A stretch of 64,000 bases of DNA from Nageia nagi. Its lineage: Eukaryota; Pinophyta. The stretch lies in the NCBI GenBank assembly GCA_050084985.1, contig JBITNC010000001.1:67084001-67148000 (forward strand), written 5' to 3'. The notes beneath the pieces were generated by a model that saw only the letters and a program-made list of their open reading frames with translations, was not told the DNA's origin and searched no databases. Below, piece after piece: positions 11,300 through 23,213 of this stretch (position 1 is its first letter; each line of letters opens with the position of its first letter). The translations under genes were made by a program, and so were the position numbers.

Positions 11300-12400
11300 G
11301 TTTTACTTATTGGTTTAAGCATCTAGTGTTCGATTGATGTGCGATGTTCATAACCTTATTTGATGGTGATTATATGCACTTGGTTGATCTTTAGTTAGAT
11401 TTGTATCAAAGAATATTTGTTCTTGAACCACTTTGAATATTTCCTTATGTCACAAGTTATCATTTTCTTCTTCTTCTTTGTGTGATGACGATTTAGTAAT
11501 TCTATTTTATCAAATGGAATGAACGACTAGGAGAGCTTGCAAATTGATGAGGTTTGTGGATGATGTTTTCTTGTTCTTATATGCATCAACATTATATTAG
11601 TAAAGGCATCATCATGTTCCACAGAAAATATTAATGATCGATCAATGGTCCTTTCTATTTCTTCTTTTTCTGATTCATTTAAGGTATTTTCATTATTGGT
11701 AGAGGTAAAATCACCATCTCTTCGAAATAGTTTGTTAATATCCTCACTTTATCCTTCAACGAGAGTCTCTACATTCATCTAGGAAACAACTATTGGGTCA
11801 ATATTATGTGTATAGAGGAATAAATCATTAGAAAAGAACTTCAAGACTTTTCTTTGAGTGGGGGTGTTCACATCACAAAGAGGTGTGTCCTACCACTCTT
11901 CTTGAGTTTCTAACAAATTGCTAATTTTTGGTAATTCTTAAATGTTTGTCGATTCTCATATTTCTCAAAATCCTTCAAGTTTTTGAGAAGTTAAAGTTTG
12001 CTCAACATTATTTATAGGGAGTATGTCCTTATCTTCTTCGCTCATATTTCTATTTGATTCATCTTCTTAATTTAGTGATCAAAGATCTACTTAGCTTAGA
12101 GGAGTAGTATGTTGTTCCTATTTTTGAGTTACACCATCAAGGTTTTCCTTTTCTTATAGAGATATTGTTTCTTCCATAGTATGATTATTATTCTTAGAAG
12201 TTTCCACATAGTTTACTTCCGTTTGTGGTGGTGGCAAATTGTTAGTCAGTATCTCCTCAATATTCTATTTATTTTGAATTATTAAATCCTCTACTAATCC
12301 TTCTAGTCTTTTATTTGTTCCTTTTAATAGTTCATCAAGTTGAGAACTGGAGGAAGTGGAGGCCTAATTATTCATTCTAAGCTTCCCTTGGAAAGCTTGA
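11300..12400 (-). pseudogene. Acidic, low-complexity minus-strand coding relic
   Basis: The minus strand is rich in Glu, Asp, Ser, Asn and Thr codons over long stretches (for example SEKEEIERTIDR near 11.65 kb and MSEEDKD near 12.04 kb), separated by scattered stops. The opposite strand is correspondingly rich in TCTTC/CTTCT. This looks like a degraded disordered protein segment rather than random AT-rich DNA. It could be the acidic middle of another unnamed-family copy, but no conserved block was found to prove that. Confidence 0.35.
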
Positions 12401-12499
12401 TCAAGGTCCTCATAGTGTATATTGAAGGCTTCTCAACAAGAGATAAGTAGTGCACATTATGGATAAAAGGAAGGATCTTCAAACTTATTTTTGACTTGT

Positions 12500-13722
12500 G
12501 GAAACTATGATTAGAATTCGCAAGAGACATGGATATTTGATACGGACTTCTCCAACCACATGACCGATAATGGGGAGTTGCTTTCTACATTGGATAACTC
12601 CTACAAGTGCAGGACTAAGCTTGGAGATGGAAAAACATTGCAATTTGAAGTCATTGGAGCCACGAATATGAATACTAATGAAGATACCAAGAAGGTAAAT
12701 GACATATACTACACTCCATATCTGAAACAAAACTTATTGAGTGTTGGTCATATCATGTAAAAAAAATATAAGTTAGTGTGTGAATATGGTAAATGTGTAA
12801 TTTTTGATAAAAATTACATGACAATAGGTTGGTCACTACAGTTCCAATGAGTAAAAATCGATTGTTTCCTCTAAAATTTGAAGCACAAGGAGCCCAACTT
12901 GCAAATGTAGCCATTGAAAACAGAAGTTGGCTATGGCACTAAAGATATTTTCATTTGAATTTTACTAGTTTGAGATTGTTTGAGATACAGGCTGCCTAAG
13001 GTTCAAGATCATAAAGATGTTTGTGAAGGTTATGCTTAAGGAAAAAACTCAAGTTCAAGTTTTCCAAGAGGAAGAGCTTGGAGAGCACCCTTTCCACTCC
13101 AATTGGAGCATTTCGATATATGTGGGCCATAGCAAACTCAAAATTTGGGTAAGAATCCATACTTTCTTACTTATATAAATGATTATTCAAGAATGTGTTG
13201 GGTCTATTTGTTAAAGACCAAACATGAGGTACTTGATTGTTTTCAAATTTTCAAAAATTATGTTGAAAATCAAAATGGATACCATGTAAAATGCTTAAGG
13301 ATTGGTAAAGGAAGTGTATTTTCTTCAAATCAATTCCTCCAATTTTGTAAAGATTGTGGAATTAAAAAGCAACTCATTCTTTCCTATGCTCCACAATAAA
13401 ATGGTGTGGTTGAACGTAAAAATAAAACCATTATTAAGATGGCTAGGAGCATGCTTCAAAAAAAGAAATTGACCAATATGTATTAGGATGATGCGGTTAA
13501 GACAATAATCTATATTTTGAATAGAAGTCCTACTAGCACCTTCGATGGCATCACTCCATATGAAGCATGGCATTAAAAGAAACCAAAAGTAAATCATTTT
13601 AGAGTTTTTAATTACTAAGCTTATGCACAGAAGAAAACTTGATCTAAAAAGTGAAGCATGAATCTTTATTGGGTATTGTGAAAATACCAAAACCTATAGG
13701 CTTATTGGAAAGAAGCCTAAAT
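12500..13722 (+). pseudogene. Outer copia: protease and integrase relic
   Basis: Left part of a plus-strand Ty1/copia element. The aspartic protease begins near 12527 with FDTDFSNHM; the catalytic Asp is kept but the usual DTG reads DTD. The GAG-pre-integrase segment follows (about 12830-13060), then the integrase core with HFDICGP (first catalytic Asp kept), a damaged second-Asp region (LRIGKGSVF, Asp lost) and NGVVERKN (Glu kept). The segment NRSPTSTFDGITPYEAWH follows near 13520-13570, then the integrase C-terminal YRLIGKKPKL. Sequence is cut at 13722 by the LTR of the inner minus-strand copia. The matching RT is proposed at 24405-25236 and RNase H at 30970-31524. Confidence 0.9.
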
Positions 13723-13909
13723 TGATTCATTATTGAACATGAAGGGTTTATACAATGTCAGAAAGCATTTCTCTACAATAATGGTATCAAGCATAAACCC
13801 TAATTATTAAATATCATTAACTATTAACTAGGCTATAATTATTAAATGGACTTTACATTATCGTAGATACCTAATGTGTTTAATGTATATTAATGTATTA
13901 TTTCTAATA
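13723..13909 (-). mobile_element. 3' LTR of the inner copia (187 bp)
   Basis: On the minus strand it starts TATTAGAAATAATACATTA (expected TGTTAG) and ends GTTCAATAATGAATCA. A TATAAACCC box sits near its end. It matches 24230-24399 closely, sharing for example ATTATTGAAC, AATGGTATCAA and TTATTAAATATCATTAACTA on the plus strand. It directly follows the RNase H end at 13924. Confidence 0.8.
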
Positions 13910-13923
13910 CCCTGCATAATAAA

Positions 13924-14166
13924 TTAGGTCTCTAGCGAAGAGGAGAGGAAGCACCAAAAGTATTTAAACTTTTCATTATTAAGAGATTTGGTGAAGACAT
14001 CTACAATTTACTTCTTCGTGAAAACGTAGTGGAGCTGAATGTTGTGTAATGAAACATGACCTCAAATGAAGTGCACTTCTATCCCAATTTGTTTGGTGCA
14101 CTTGTGAAAACAACGATTTCAAACTAATTTCAATACACCTCGATTGTTGTAATGCAGAATAGTATA
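13924..14166 (-). pseudogene. Inner copia RNase H, C-terminal part
   Basis: Minus-strand reading from about 14166 gives HYNNRGVLKLV, then CTKQIGIEVHFI, then IVDVFTKSLNNEKF, the last blocks of copia RNase H. Stops interrupt it near 14060 and 13995. It is separated from the first part (up to 14877) by a block of about 500 bp that does not fit the domain. Confidence 0.85.
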
Positions 14167-14690
14167 AATAGAGAGAAGTAGTTGGGGATGTGTATTCTTC
14201 GGGTAGGGATATAGTAGGGGCATGCTCCTCCACCTCTTCCTCTTCATGTGGGAGAGAAGCGAACCCTACTACTATTGAATGTATAACCCCCATTCATATC
14301 ATTGAAAGGAACCCTATCCATTCCTATTTGGGGAGATGCATGAATAGCCAATCATAGATCAAGCAGATGCTTATTCATACCTACCTAAAAGAGTTGGTTG
14401 TGCTCACTTCCAATTTCGAATCCAATCAGTTGACTCACCAATGGTAATAGTAGTTAGGAGGGGATATAGAGCATTAAGTTAACCACCCCTATTTATTTTG
14501 TATCAGGAAATCAATGGATGGAATGGAATAGAGTACATCTCTAGTAATAGTTGAGTGCCATTTCTCTAGAATTGCCCCTCAAAACAATAGAAGATGTTAT
14601 ATGAAATAAATCACCGCCCTACTATTATGAGGCATGATTAGCCGAGAAGAACCTCATGCATGTTAGGAGAAGAAATACGAACTAAAGCAT
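14167..14690. mobile_element. ~0.5-kb insertion in the inner copia RNase H, unidentified
   Basis: This block sits between two halves of RNase H that should be adjacent: the part ending WLHHIFIEIFAKATYN and the part starting HYNNRG. Its base composition is more balanced than its surroundings. It contains related strings TACTATT...AGGGG and GGGCATGCTCC, but no convincing terminal repeats or target duplication, so exact ends are uncertain by some tens of bases. I could not assign it to an element type. The 104-residue minus frame at 13979-14293 spans its edge and is not a gene. Confidence 0.55.
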
Positions 14691-16605
14691 CCATTTGCCT
14701 TAAATTGTAGGTTGCTTTTGCGAATATCTCTATAAAAATGTGATGTAACCATACTACTTCACAAACAATATCTCCTACAACAAGGTAATTCGACTCTATG
14801 CTAGACTTGGATGTGATGTTTTGCTTCTTGCTACCCCATGAAATAGGTCTAGATACAAGGAAGAATACATATCCCATCGTCGATCTTCAATCATCCAAGG
14901 ATCCTCCATAATCTAAATCCAAACCAAATGAACTTATTGTTCTTCTTGTACTGTAGGACATAATCATCGGTGCCACGAATGTACTTTAAAAAAAAAATTA
15001 TCATGGTCTAATGGGTCTTCTTTGGTTCATGCATAAATATTGAAAGATAGTTGATGACATAGCAAATATTTGGCCTAGTGTATGCAAGCTAAATAAACTC
15101 TCCAATCAACTAACGGTAGAGAGTTGCATTTACCAATGGAGAACAATCATGGTGTGAAAAGTGTAAACTAGGTTCAATTGGCATGGACATTGGGTCACAT
15201 TTTGTCATCCCAAATTTCTCCAATAAAGTCTTAATGTACTTCATTTGTGAAACAAATATATGGTCTTGCATCTTCCATACTTCTAATCAAAGGTAATAGT
15301 GAAGTAAACCAAGGTTGACCATGTCAACTGATTGTTTAATATCATCTTTACAAGATATGATTAAATCCTTAATGCTTCTTGTGATAACCAGATCATCTAC
15401 ATAAACTACAACTATGACAATCTCCCCCATGTTATCGAAGGTAGAGGTTAGGATCATATAAAATCCTATTCAGATTATGTTGTAGTATGTGGGAATCAAT
15501 TTTCATGTATCAGGCTCATGGAGCTTGTTTCAAGCCATACAAAGACTATTGCAGCTCTTTGGATTATTGCATGTAGACTTCTTCCTCTAAATCTCCATTC
15601 AAGAAGGTGCTCTTCACATCCATCTAGTGCACTTTCCAACCAAATTATGTTGCCATTCCAACATCAATACTAATGGTCTTCGTCTTGGTCATGGGAGCAA
15701 AAGTCTCCTTATAGTTGATACCTTCGTGTTGAGCATAACCTTTAGCAACAAGTTGGGCCTTGTGCTTATTGAGTGTACCATTCGCTTTGTACTTGGTTTT
15801 GAACACCCACTCGCATCCAATGGCCTTTACCACCTTCCATGTACAATTTTTCATCAATGCATCATAACCAACTTGCATGGCTAATTTCCAATACGGTAGC
15901 TCTATAGCTTCACAACCCGTTTCAAGTTCAAGTGTTCACATTTGTGCTCATCAATGCCATATTCACTTCCTCACAAGCCATGCTTCGTATCCTTGGTCTA
16001 GAAGTGGAAGTATCTAGTGCACCACTCATGTTTGAGTCTTCCAATATCTTCTAGTACCACTTAGGTCTTCTGACATTTTGAGGTGGCAAATTCACAACTG
16101 GAGCTACTCTGTCTTCATCTTCATCATCATAATTTATTTTGGGACCATTATCAAGTTCAATTACCTTTCCAACTAGAGTAATTGAATTTTCACCATTCTA
16201 CTCAAAGATTATATCTCTTGTTGATATAAGTCTTTTGAGTAGTAGGATCCATAAGTCTATAGGCTTTGGATTCACTGTCGTAATCGAGAAGAATGCACCT
16301 TTTTTATTTTTCATCAATCTTCTTCCTTTCCACCTTAGAAATGTGCATGTAGGTAGTACAACCAAACACTCGAAGATGTCAGATATCGGGTCGCTCTTGT
16401 GATCATGCTTCTTCAGATGTCATACCAACAAGAGCTTTTGTGGATGCCCTATTGAACAAATATGTGGTAATATTCACTACTTTAGACCAAAAAATCCCAT
16501 CCATTTTCGCATATTTCAATATGATTCTTGCCATTTCCACAATGGTTCAATTTCTCCTTTCACAAACTCCATTTTGTCATCGAGTGTAAGATGTGGTAAA
16601 CTATA
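14691..16605 (-). pseudogene. Inner copia: integrase C-terminus, RT, RNase H first part
   Basis: Read right to left: integrase QNGVCERRN (third catalytic residue Glu kept) near 16550-16575, NRASTKALVGMTSEEA near 16440, HLRVFGCTTYMH near 16360 and YRLMDPTT near 16240. RT starts near 15890 with WKVVKAIGCEWVFKTKY, followed by LVAKGYAQHEGINYKETFAP, KSTFLNGDLEEEVYM, SLYGLKQAP and the catalytic YVDD box at 15392-15403. RNase H first part at 14877-14700 has GSKKQNITSKSS and VVWLHHIF. Frames shift several times. At 16605 the integrase is interrupted by the LINE; its upstream half resumes at 23214. Confidence 0.92.
16592..16605. repeat. Left target-site duplication of the LINE
   Basis: TGTGGTAAACTATA here and TGTTGTCAACTGTA at 23214-23227 match at 11 of 14 positions. 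The right copy follows the A-tail directly. Duplications of this length are usual for LINEs, and the integrase frame continues when the LINE and one copy are removed. Confidence 0.75.
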
Positions 16606-17019
16606 TGTATCCATGAAAAAATTTTAATAGTAAAGAGCACTTTCCTTAAAATATCTTAGCATTCTGTTACGGGAGCTAGAATTAAGAGAGATGAAGTAAG
16701 AGGCAATCCTAAATGTAGCAGACTAAGATGTGGGTGGAGGGTCGAAGGCACATCCTTCACCTGTAGCAAAGTAAAGCCCAATCATTTCCTTTCATTCATT
16801 CATTACTTAAAATGCACTTAGAATCGCGATTAGGCATGTAAGCGAATGGAGAAACAAAAACTATGAATGAAACTCTTTTGTCACGAAGGGAAAATAGACA
16901 CAAGACCATCGGAAGCTCAAATTGAAAATACCACAGGCAATAACAGACAAAACATTGGTAAGATGACGCTATAGCCTGGTTGACAAAATACAAGTAATGC
17001 GATCAAACATAGATGATAT
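16606..17019 (+). other. LINE 5' untranslated region
   Basis: About 0.4 kb between the LINE start and the first recognisable ORF1 codons. Plus strand reads as stops and no motif is seen. The 65-residue minus frame at 16796-16993 is a shadow. Confidence 0.5.
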
Positions 17020-17930
17020 ACAGTGATGGGTGAGATTCAAATGGAAGCTTCAAGGAAGCTTAGACATAATAGCAATACCAAATGACTATATACTATTTGC
17101 CTTTGGAAATGAAGAGAATCGTAATGAATTTTTGAGTTCAACATGGTTCATTGGCAACAAAGGACTATTTCTTAAGCGATGGTAGCCAAATTTCATCCAA
17201 CAAAGGCATAGATCATGAAAGCCCTAATTTGCATCACCCCGAGAAATTTTTCAAGGAATTGGTAACTCCTTTGGAAGGTTCATAAAAACTAATGATGTTA
17301 CAAAATCCTGAAACAGAATTATCACAACAAGATTTTGTCTTATGGTAGATTTTGGATTAAAGCTCCTGACATCTATCACGTTGGAAGCAAAGACATGAAA
17401 CTTTTAGCAACAGCTAAAATATGAACCAAACAATTGTCTATGTTCTCTCTGCAATCAAGTTGGCCACATTGCGAGGGCGTGCCTAAGGAGGATGCTACGG
17501 GATAAAAAAGAATGGAGAATGAAACCACCACAGGAAGAACCACACATTGAAGAAGAAGAATGAGATGACCCAGAGGAAGGTTAGATAAACCAAAATGCAA
17601 CAAAGAATGATGAACCAAGGAAGAACAACAAACATGAAAATGAAATCGAGAGCCCCCAGTGTAGAAGATTGATGACCATAGGAGAAGCCCAAAAAGACAA
17701 AATGACCAAGAATGGAAAACAATGACAAATAGAAACAGGAAAAGGCAACAAGAGGGGAAAACCTCCTTTGAAACAATAGTAACAAAAACCCCTTATCACA
17801 GACAAATTTTGACAAGGAGCACATCCAAAGGTAAAAAACCAGCAAGACAATCCCGAAGGAAGGAAATACAAAGGAACACTACGGATGCAAATAAAGGAAC
17901 TCTAAACACTTAAGAGGGTAGAGCACCCAC
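17020..17930 (+). pseudogene. LINE ORF1 relic (DUF4283-like, CCHC zinc knuckle)
   Basis: Nucleic-acid-binding ORF1 of a plant L1 element. The N-terminal part (about 17035-17190) has WKLQGSLDIIAIPNDY, FAFGNEENRNEFL and STWFIGNKGLFLKRW, the pattern of DUF4283 domains. A perfect CX2CX4HX4C knuckle (CSLCNQVGHIARAC) lies at 17441-17482. The tail (17500-17900) is rich in Lys, Glu, Gln and Pro and looks disordered. Stops near 17167, 17561 and elsewhere break the frame. The knuckle residues are all intact although the rest has decayed. Confidence 0.85.
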
Positions 17931-17945
17931 CAAAAGGGGTGCCTA

Positions 17946-20900
17946 ATGATAGTCCTCTCATGGAATGTGAGGGGTCTAAGCGACCCCTCAAAAAGAAGGC
18001 TTCTATGGGAAATATGCAGGAAATATGTGGTAGCATATGGCAGAAAATAGAAATGACATGTATACCAGTACAAGGAAACTTTTAGGTAATCATGTCCCTC
18101 TTGAATACTGAACTTTTTGAAGCCACAATAATGGAATTAAATACCAGCTTCATATGGGTTGCACTCAGACATCAAGTTGCCTAGGAAAAATTAAATACAA
18201 TCCATATCTATCCTCCAAATCGAGCAATGGGAAGACAACGGCTTTGGCGAAATTTGGAAAACATCATGAAAAATGGTGAGGAGGAACATAGGATGGTTAC
18301 AAGGGATTTCAACACCTTGTTGAACTCAGATGAAAAATCTGGCTGCAAAACAGATTGGATTCAACTAACAGGAATGGAGGACCTTCGACTACTCATTGGG
18401 ACTAGCGAATTGATGCATCTGAAATTGCATGGCACTAAATTTACTAGGAGAAATAGCCAAACTTGAGGGAAACTCATTATATGTAAACTTGACAAATCTT
18501 AGTCTCCCAAGAATGGATTAGTGAATTCCCTAACTACCAATTATGGGCCCAGCCAAGAATTGGCTCTGATCACAATGCGCTCTTCTGTGAAACAAAAGAT
18601 AGCACTGTTAAAAATGATTCATTTCGCATTTAAAATATATGGCTAAGCCACCCAAGCTTGGAAGAAAGAGTACAACAATGGTGGAACATGCACATCTATG
18701 GGAAGAAAATGTATACGGTTGCTAAAAAGTATCAAACATAAAATAACAAATCAAAATCTAGAACCGTGAAGTGTTTGGTTGAGTTGAAGAGAAGGAAATG
18801 GAAACTACTGGTCTATCTACGAAACTCAACCATGAAGAAAAGATAGTCATATGTGATATGCATAACACGATGGCCTAGGAGGAAACAAAGTGGATGCAGA
18901 AATCAAGAATTACATGGCTACAAGAAGGAGATAGAAATACATGATTCTTCAAAATGAAGACTTTCAAGAATAGAGCACATAACAAGATTGTAGAGATATA
19001 GAATGATCAGGGAGCTCTAGCATAGGATGTCAGGGAAATCAAAGACACAAGGGTAAGATTCTTTCATCATCTGCGTTCCATAAAAGAACTTAATATAGCT
19101 TAGATGGAGGAAATCTTCTGAAATATCCCACCACTAGTAACAAAGGAACAAAACAAAAGGTTGATTGCACCCTTTCACTATAGCATATAACAAAGCCCAA
19201 AGCCTAAATGACTTCCTTGCTAAATTCTTTCAAAGATATTGGTACATAGTGGGGAAGGAGGTTTCACAGGCAATAAGACAGATCCAACTGTCCGAAAAGT
19301 TATTCAAAGCCTGGAATACCACATAGTGGAAGATACAAACAAATTTAAACAATTCCGTTCGATCAGACTGTGGAATGTAGTCTATAAAATATTACCCCAA
19401 ACAATACCCAATAGACTGAAAAATGCTTCTCCTTGACCTTATTTAATCAGAACTGGGTGGATTTGTCCATGGTAGATAGATTGTGGGTGGAATAATAGAA
19501 ATAAATGAAGTACTTCACTTGGCTGAAACAAAAAATAAGGCGAGCTTCCTCCCAAAGTTGGATATGCTAAAAGCATATTATAGAGCACACTAGGCCTTCT
19601 CGAACATGATTTGTGGTAAATACGGCTTCTTAGCTGCCTTGTAGGCACGGATAAATCAATGCATCTTGATGGCAAATTTTTCAACCTTGATTAATGGGGA
19701 AGCTACGAGTATTTTCCATCCTGAAAGGGGACTTAGGCACGGAGACGCAATGTCCCAATACTTATCATTATAATTGCTAAAGCCTTGGGGAGAAGTATGG
19801 GAAATTGAAGAACAACAAGAAAAATCTGAGGATTTAGACCAGGTAATGCAAACATTATCATCACCCATAGTCAATTCGTGGATAATAGATTAATTATGGG
19901 AAAGGCGTTTATGGTAGAAGCCATAAAATTTTTGAAAATTCTACAACTCCATGAAGGAGCCTCCCAACAGAAGATATATTTTGACAAAACAAACTCTTCT
20001 ATCGACACCCTAGTAAGTTGACAAAGCAAGATTGCAGATATTTTAAAATCTAAGATTGATAGCCTCCCAACGACATACTTGGGAATGCCTTTATTTATGG
20101 AGCCCTTAAAAAACAATCTTTGGCTGACACTTGTTGAGAGATTTCTGCACAAACTCGCATATTGGAAATGAGCAATTTTGTCAATAGCCAACAAATGCTT
20201 CCTAGTGAGCACTATTCTCCAAAGCATGCATGTCTACTGTGCTTTTGCCTTCGAAATCGCAATTAGCATATGTGAGCAAATTGACCTAATCTGTAACTGA
20301 TTTCTATGAACCAAAATGGAGAAAAATAAATGAATTTCCCAGGTCAATTCGAACAAAGTGTTCAAACCAAAAGCATAAGGTGGGCTAGGCTTGAGTAACT
20401 TTCCTCGAACATGAGCACAGGTGAGAACAGGAAATGAGTACAAATATGCCAACATAAATAACTTAAAGAAGGCTCAAACTTCATCCAAACAAATCAGATT
20501 AAGTGAGAATCAGATTTCTGGAAAGGTATCTTGAAAACGATGCACTTTCCAAAAGAGTGTCACTTATAGCATTAGGGATGGGAGAGACGTGGAATTCTAG
20601 GAAGATAAGTGGATCAGTGATAAACCCTTTAAACAAAACCTAATCATGAAAGACCTTGCTAGATGGGGAAGGGACAATGTAGGCTGTAAAGCTCAATGTT
20701 ATATAGACAATGATTATGGCCAACGTCAATGGAGAATACTTAAACCTCCTGTCACAACCTTACTAGAGTTGCAAAAGTAGTTAATAATTTGTTAATAACG
20801 ACACCTTTACCTCAACACTACGGACCAAGCATCCTAAGATGGAAACCTAGAAAATGAGGTGTTTATTTGGTAAAATCTAGTTACTTGGCTCATCTTGATG

Positions 20901-21390
20901 CACAGACCAATGATTTCCCTATCAAAAAAGTCTAGGTGAAGGGGGTCACCCCGAAGGATTCTCACTTCCTTAGGTTGGTCTATAGAAAACAGATTTTCAC
21001 AATCGAAAACCTGAGGAAAAGAGGTCAAGTGCTCATCAACAGATGATCCCTATACTATAAACCCAAACAAATTGTACACCACCTTTGCAAATTTTTCATT
21101 GTCACACAGGATGGCTGGAATGGAGTCCTAGCGGATAAGAGATTTGAACCTGTTGTGCATACAACATGGTCAATTTCAAAATGGACCCCTAATGTCCCTA
21201 GAAAAGAAGAGAAACAAAAATGGGCAACGACACTCCCCTACATGCTATGGAAAATTTGAAAAGAATAGAACAAACATATATTCCAAGAAAAATAAATGCC
21301 TATTAAGAAGCTAGTCAGAAAGATCTAGTATATAGTAGATGAAAACCAAAGGGTCTACTGTAAACATGAACAGCAGGACCAAGAAAATGG
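17946..21390 (+). pseudogene. LINE ORF2 relic (endonuclease and reverse transcriptase)
   Basis: Starts at ATG 17946 with MIVLSWNVRGLSDPSKRR, the N-terminus of an APE-type endonuclease. Other endonuclease landmarks are RDFN near 18302 (usually GDFN) and SDH at 18565-18573, the catalytic histidine motif. RT blocks: the FRSIRLWNVVYKIL string near 19350, LDMLKAYYRA near 19558 (the usual catalytic Asp of KAYDR is Tyr), GLRHGD near 19730 and a damaged FADD box (FVDN) at 19875-19886. A zf-RVT-like end has RDGRDVEF and EDKWISDKPF near 20575-20625 and PYMLWKI near 21240. Many stops and frame changes make it non-functional. Confidence 0.92.
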
Positions 21391-23180
21391 TAAGGAGGGG
21401 GGGAATGAGTGCTCCACACGTGACTAACATGCGAGAAGGGAGGTTAGCCCAAAGGGAATTATGTGTGGATGGGACATGCAGACCCCCTACAGCTACCACA
21501 TATTAAGAGGAAATGGACCGTAGATTCAGTAGGCAGGTGGAAAGCTTGGATTAGACAATCTTTCAGGCGCTTTGATCACCATCTTCTTAATAGTATCACC
21601 TATAATAAGACTCTTAGTTTGCTGCATGCAGCAAGAATGATAAGGCAAAAGCGCATGGAACCTCCTATGAGGGAATTATTGAGAAGGGACCCAGAAGTAT
21701 GGAGAATTCTTTGTAATGGAGGCATTGATGGTTTTTAGGAAGCCCTAAACAGATACAATCCTAGCTGCTCCAAGCAAGTAGCTACTTCATGGGACAATGG
21801 TAGTTTTATTATGGATGGTAAATATTTTTCCTTTAACATAAAACTTATTGAGGCAACTACAGGCATGGAAAGTTTGAGATGACAATATAGAAAAGATGCA
21901 GTTGTTCTACAGGCTAGGAGTCCCCCTCCTTGAAACATGGAAGTCTGCTTATCACATTTCAACCATTCATTACCTGTGAGACGAGGCGGCAAAGGTGGTT
22001 GTGAAGCTATTCACAATGGAAGCAAGGTATATTGAATTGTTTAGTGTTCATTTTGTACTATTAAATCACTTTCAAGGAAGTTGCAAAACATATTTTCAAT
22101 ATTTCATGTTCCACTCCCTAGATTCATTAGGCCCCATTGCTAAACCTTGCTCCTATGGGCAATCGGGGTCGTAAAGCCCGTAGAAGCTCCTCCATGCCTA
22201 AGAAGTTAACCAGCCCCCCATTCATATAGCTTTCTTCTAATTCAACGAATCTTGCCTCAGAGGAGAAACTGCTAGAACCAGAATCAAAACCTAAGCCAGA
22301 AATAAAAATCAAGCTGATGGAATACTCAATTGATGAGGAGGAGGGGATAGACTTCAGCAGGAAAGAGTTGCAAGAGGAAAAGAAGCAAGAATCACGAAAT
22401 CCTCTAGTCACAACAGGCAGGGATGATAATACCCTTGTTGAGTTCCCTCTCTGGTCAGAGGTTGAGGATTCAAAGGAATATCGGGCTCCCCCAGAGAAAG
22501 AAGAAAATTGGAGATGACTGCCATCGAACTATGGATATTGGGAGTTAGGCTCCCACATGAGTAGCCACGATCAGTTTGAAGAGATGGAGCAATCACAATA
22601 GCATCATGTACCCCAATCACTACAAGAACAACATCCTCAGTCAGGCCGTAGCACACTCAAAACTCTTATCCTTGAGATGAGGTTTAAAAAGGTGTACAGG
22701 AAATAGAGGCACCTTGCATAATGCAGGCAGATTGCCAAGAGAGGAAACGAATGGCAAAATGTTAAGATGATCAAAAGAGCAATGAAGGCTTCCCAGTTTC
22801 CATGGTATAATAAGCTAAGATTCGAAGGAGAAAGATAGAAGGTTACTCTGGCTTCTCACCTGAAGGAAGTTCCTATACCTATTCCAATAGCAAATTAAAA
22901 AGCACTGATGGATATGGAAATGGAGCTGTTATGGGACTATTTCAACAAGAAGAACTCCAACTTTAAGATTAATCGAAGCCCAAGCTAAGCAAGTACATGG
23001 ATGATGTGATCAAGAAAAAATTAGAAACGTTGCAACCCATAGTTCTTTACTCATAGTTCAACTACGGAAAGCACAACTACAAGAAGTTTGTTTTAAATTT
23101 CTTTAACTTCCAAATGATACTCTAATGAATATCTAGACTCTTGTACATATGGGTTTTGGGCCCTATTTTCTTAAAACCCG
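21391..23180 (+). other. LINE 3' tract of unknown origin, with coding-like stretches
   Basis: About 1.8 kb between the ORF2 end and the AATAAA. It is longer than a usual L1 3' UTR and has plus-strand coding-like stretches: 21463-21738 (91 residues, Arg-rich, ending in DPEVWRILCNGGIDGF), continuing after a stop with FIMDGKYFSFNIKLIEATTG near 21810, and 22317-22517 (acidic EEEGIDF, EEKKQES). I do not recognise a family. It may be a long 3' UTR, a third ORF, or sequence carried along with the LINE. Confidence 0.45.
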
Positions 23181-23213
23181 AATAAACATTTTTTACCATT
23201 AAGAAAAAAAAAA
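23181..23213 (+). terminator. LINE polyadenylation signal and A-tail
   Basis: AATAAA at 23181-23186 is followed 14 bp later by an A-run (AAG then ten As, 23201-23213) that abuts the right target duplication, the mark of target-primed reverse transcription of a polyadenylated RNA. Confidence 0.8.

Larger units (their letters stand above)
16606..23213 (+). mobile_element. L1-type LINE, 6.6 kb, ending in an A-tail
   Basis: Plus-strand non-LTR retrotransposon inserted in the integrase of the inner copia. It has an ORF1 relic with a DUF4283-like domain and CCHC knuckle, an ORF2 relic with endonuclease and RT, then about 1.8 kb of further sequence, AATAAA at 23181-23186 and an A-rich tail at 23201-23213. 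Flanking 14-bp duplications (11 of 14 matches) and the restored integrase frame fix both ends. The element seems full length, which is uncommon for old LINE copies. Confidence 0.88.

Noticed and set aside
13770-13790. AATGGTATCAAGC as a copia primer-binding site
   Set aside because: TGGTATCA is the initiator-tRNA-type primer site, but this string lies inside the short LTR, which on position and match to 24230-24399 belongs to a minus-strand element. The other copy at 24289 has the same placement.
13979-14293. 104-residue minus frame
   Set aside because: It crosses the edge between the RNase H relic and the inserted block and shows no domain of its own.
14167-14690. Organelle-derived insertion
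   Set aside because: Composition is suggestive, but no organelle gene or conserved intergenic sequence could be recognised.
17495-17871. Long overlapping minus-strand frames (116 and 96 residues, Phe/Leu-rich)
   Set aside because: They are the complement of the Lys/Glu/Gln-rich tail of LINE ORF1; the hydrophobic look is a mirror of purine-rich coding.
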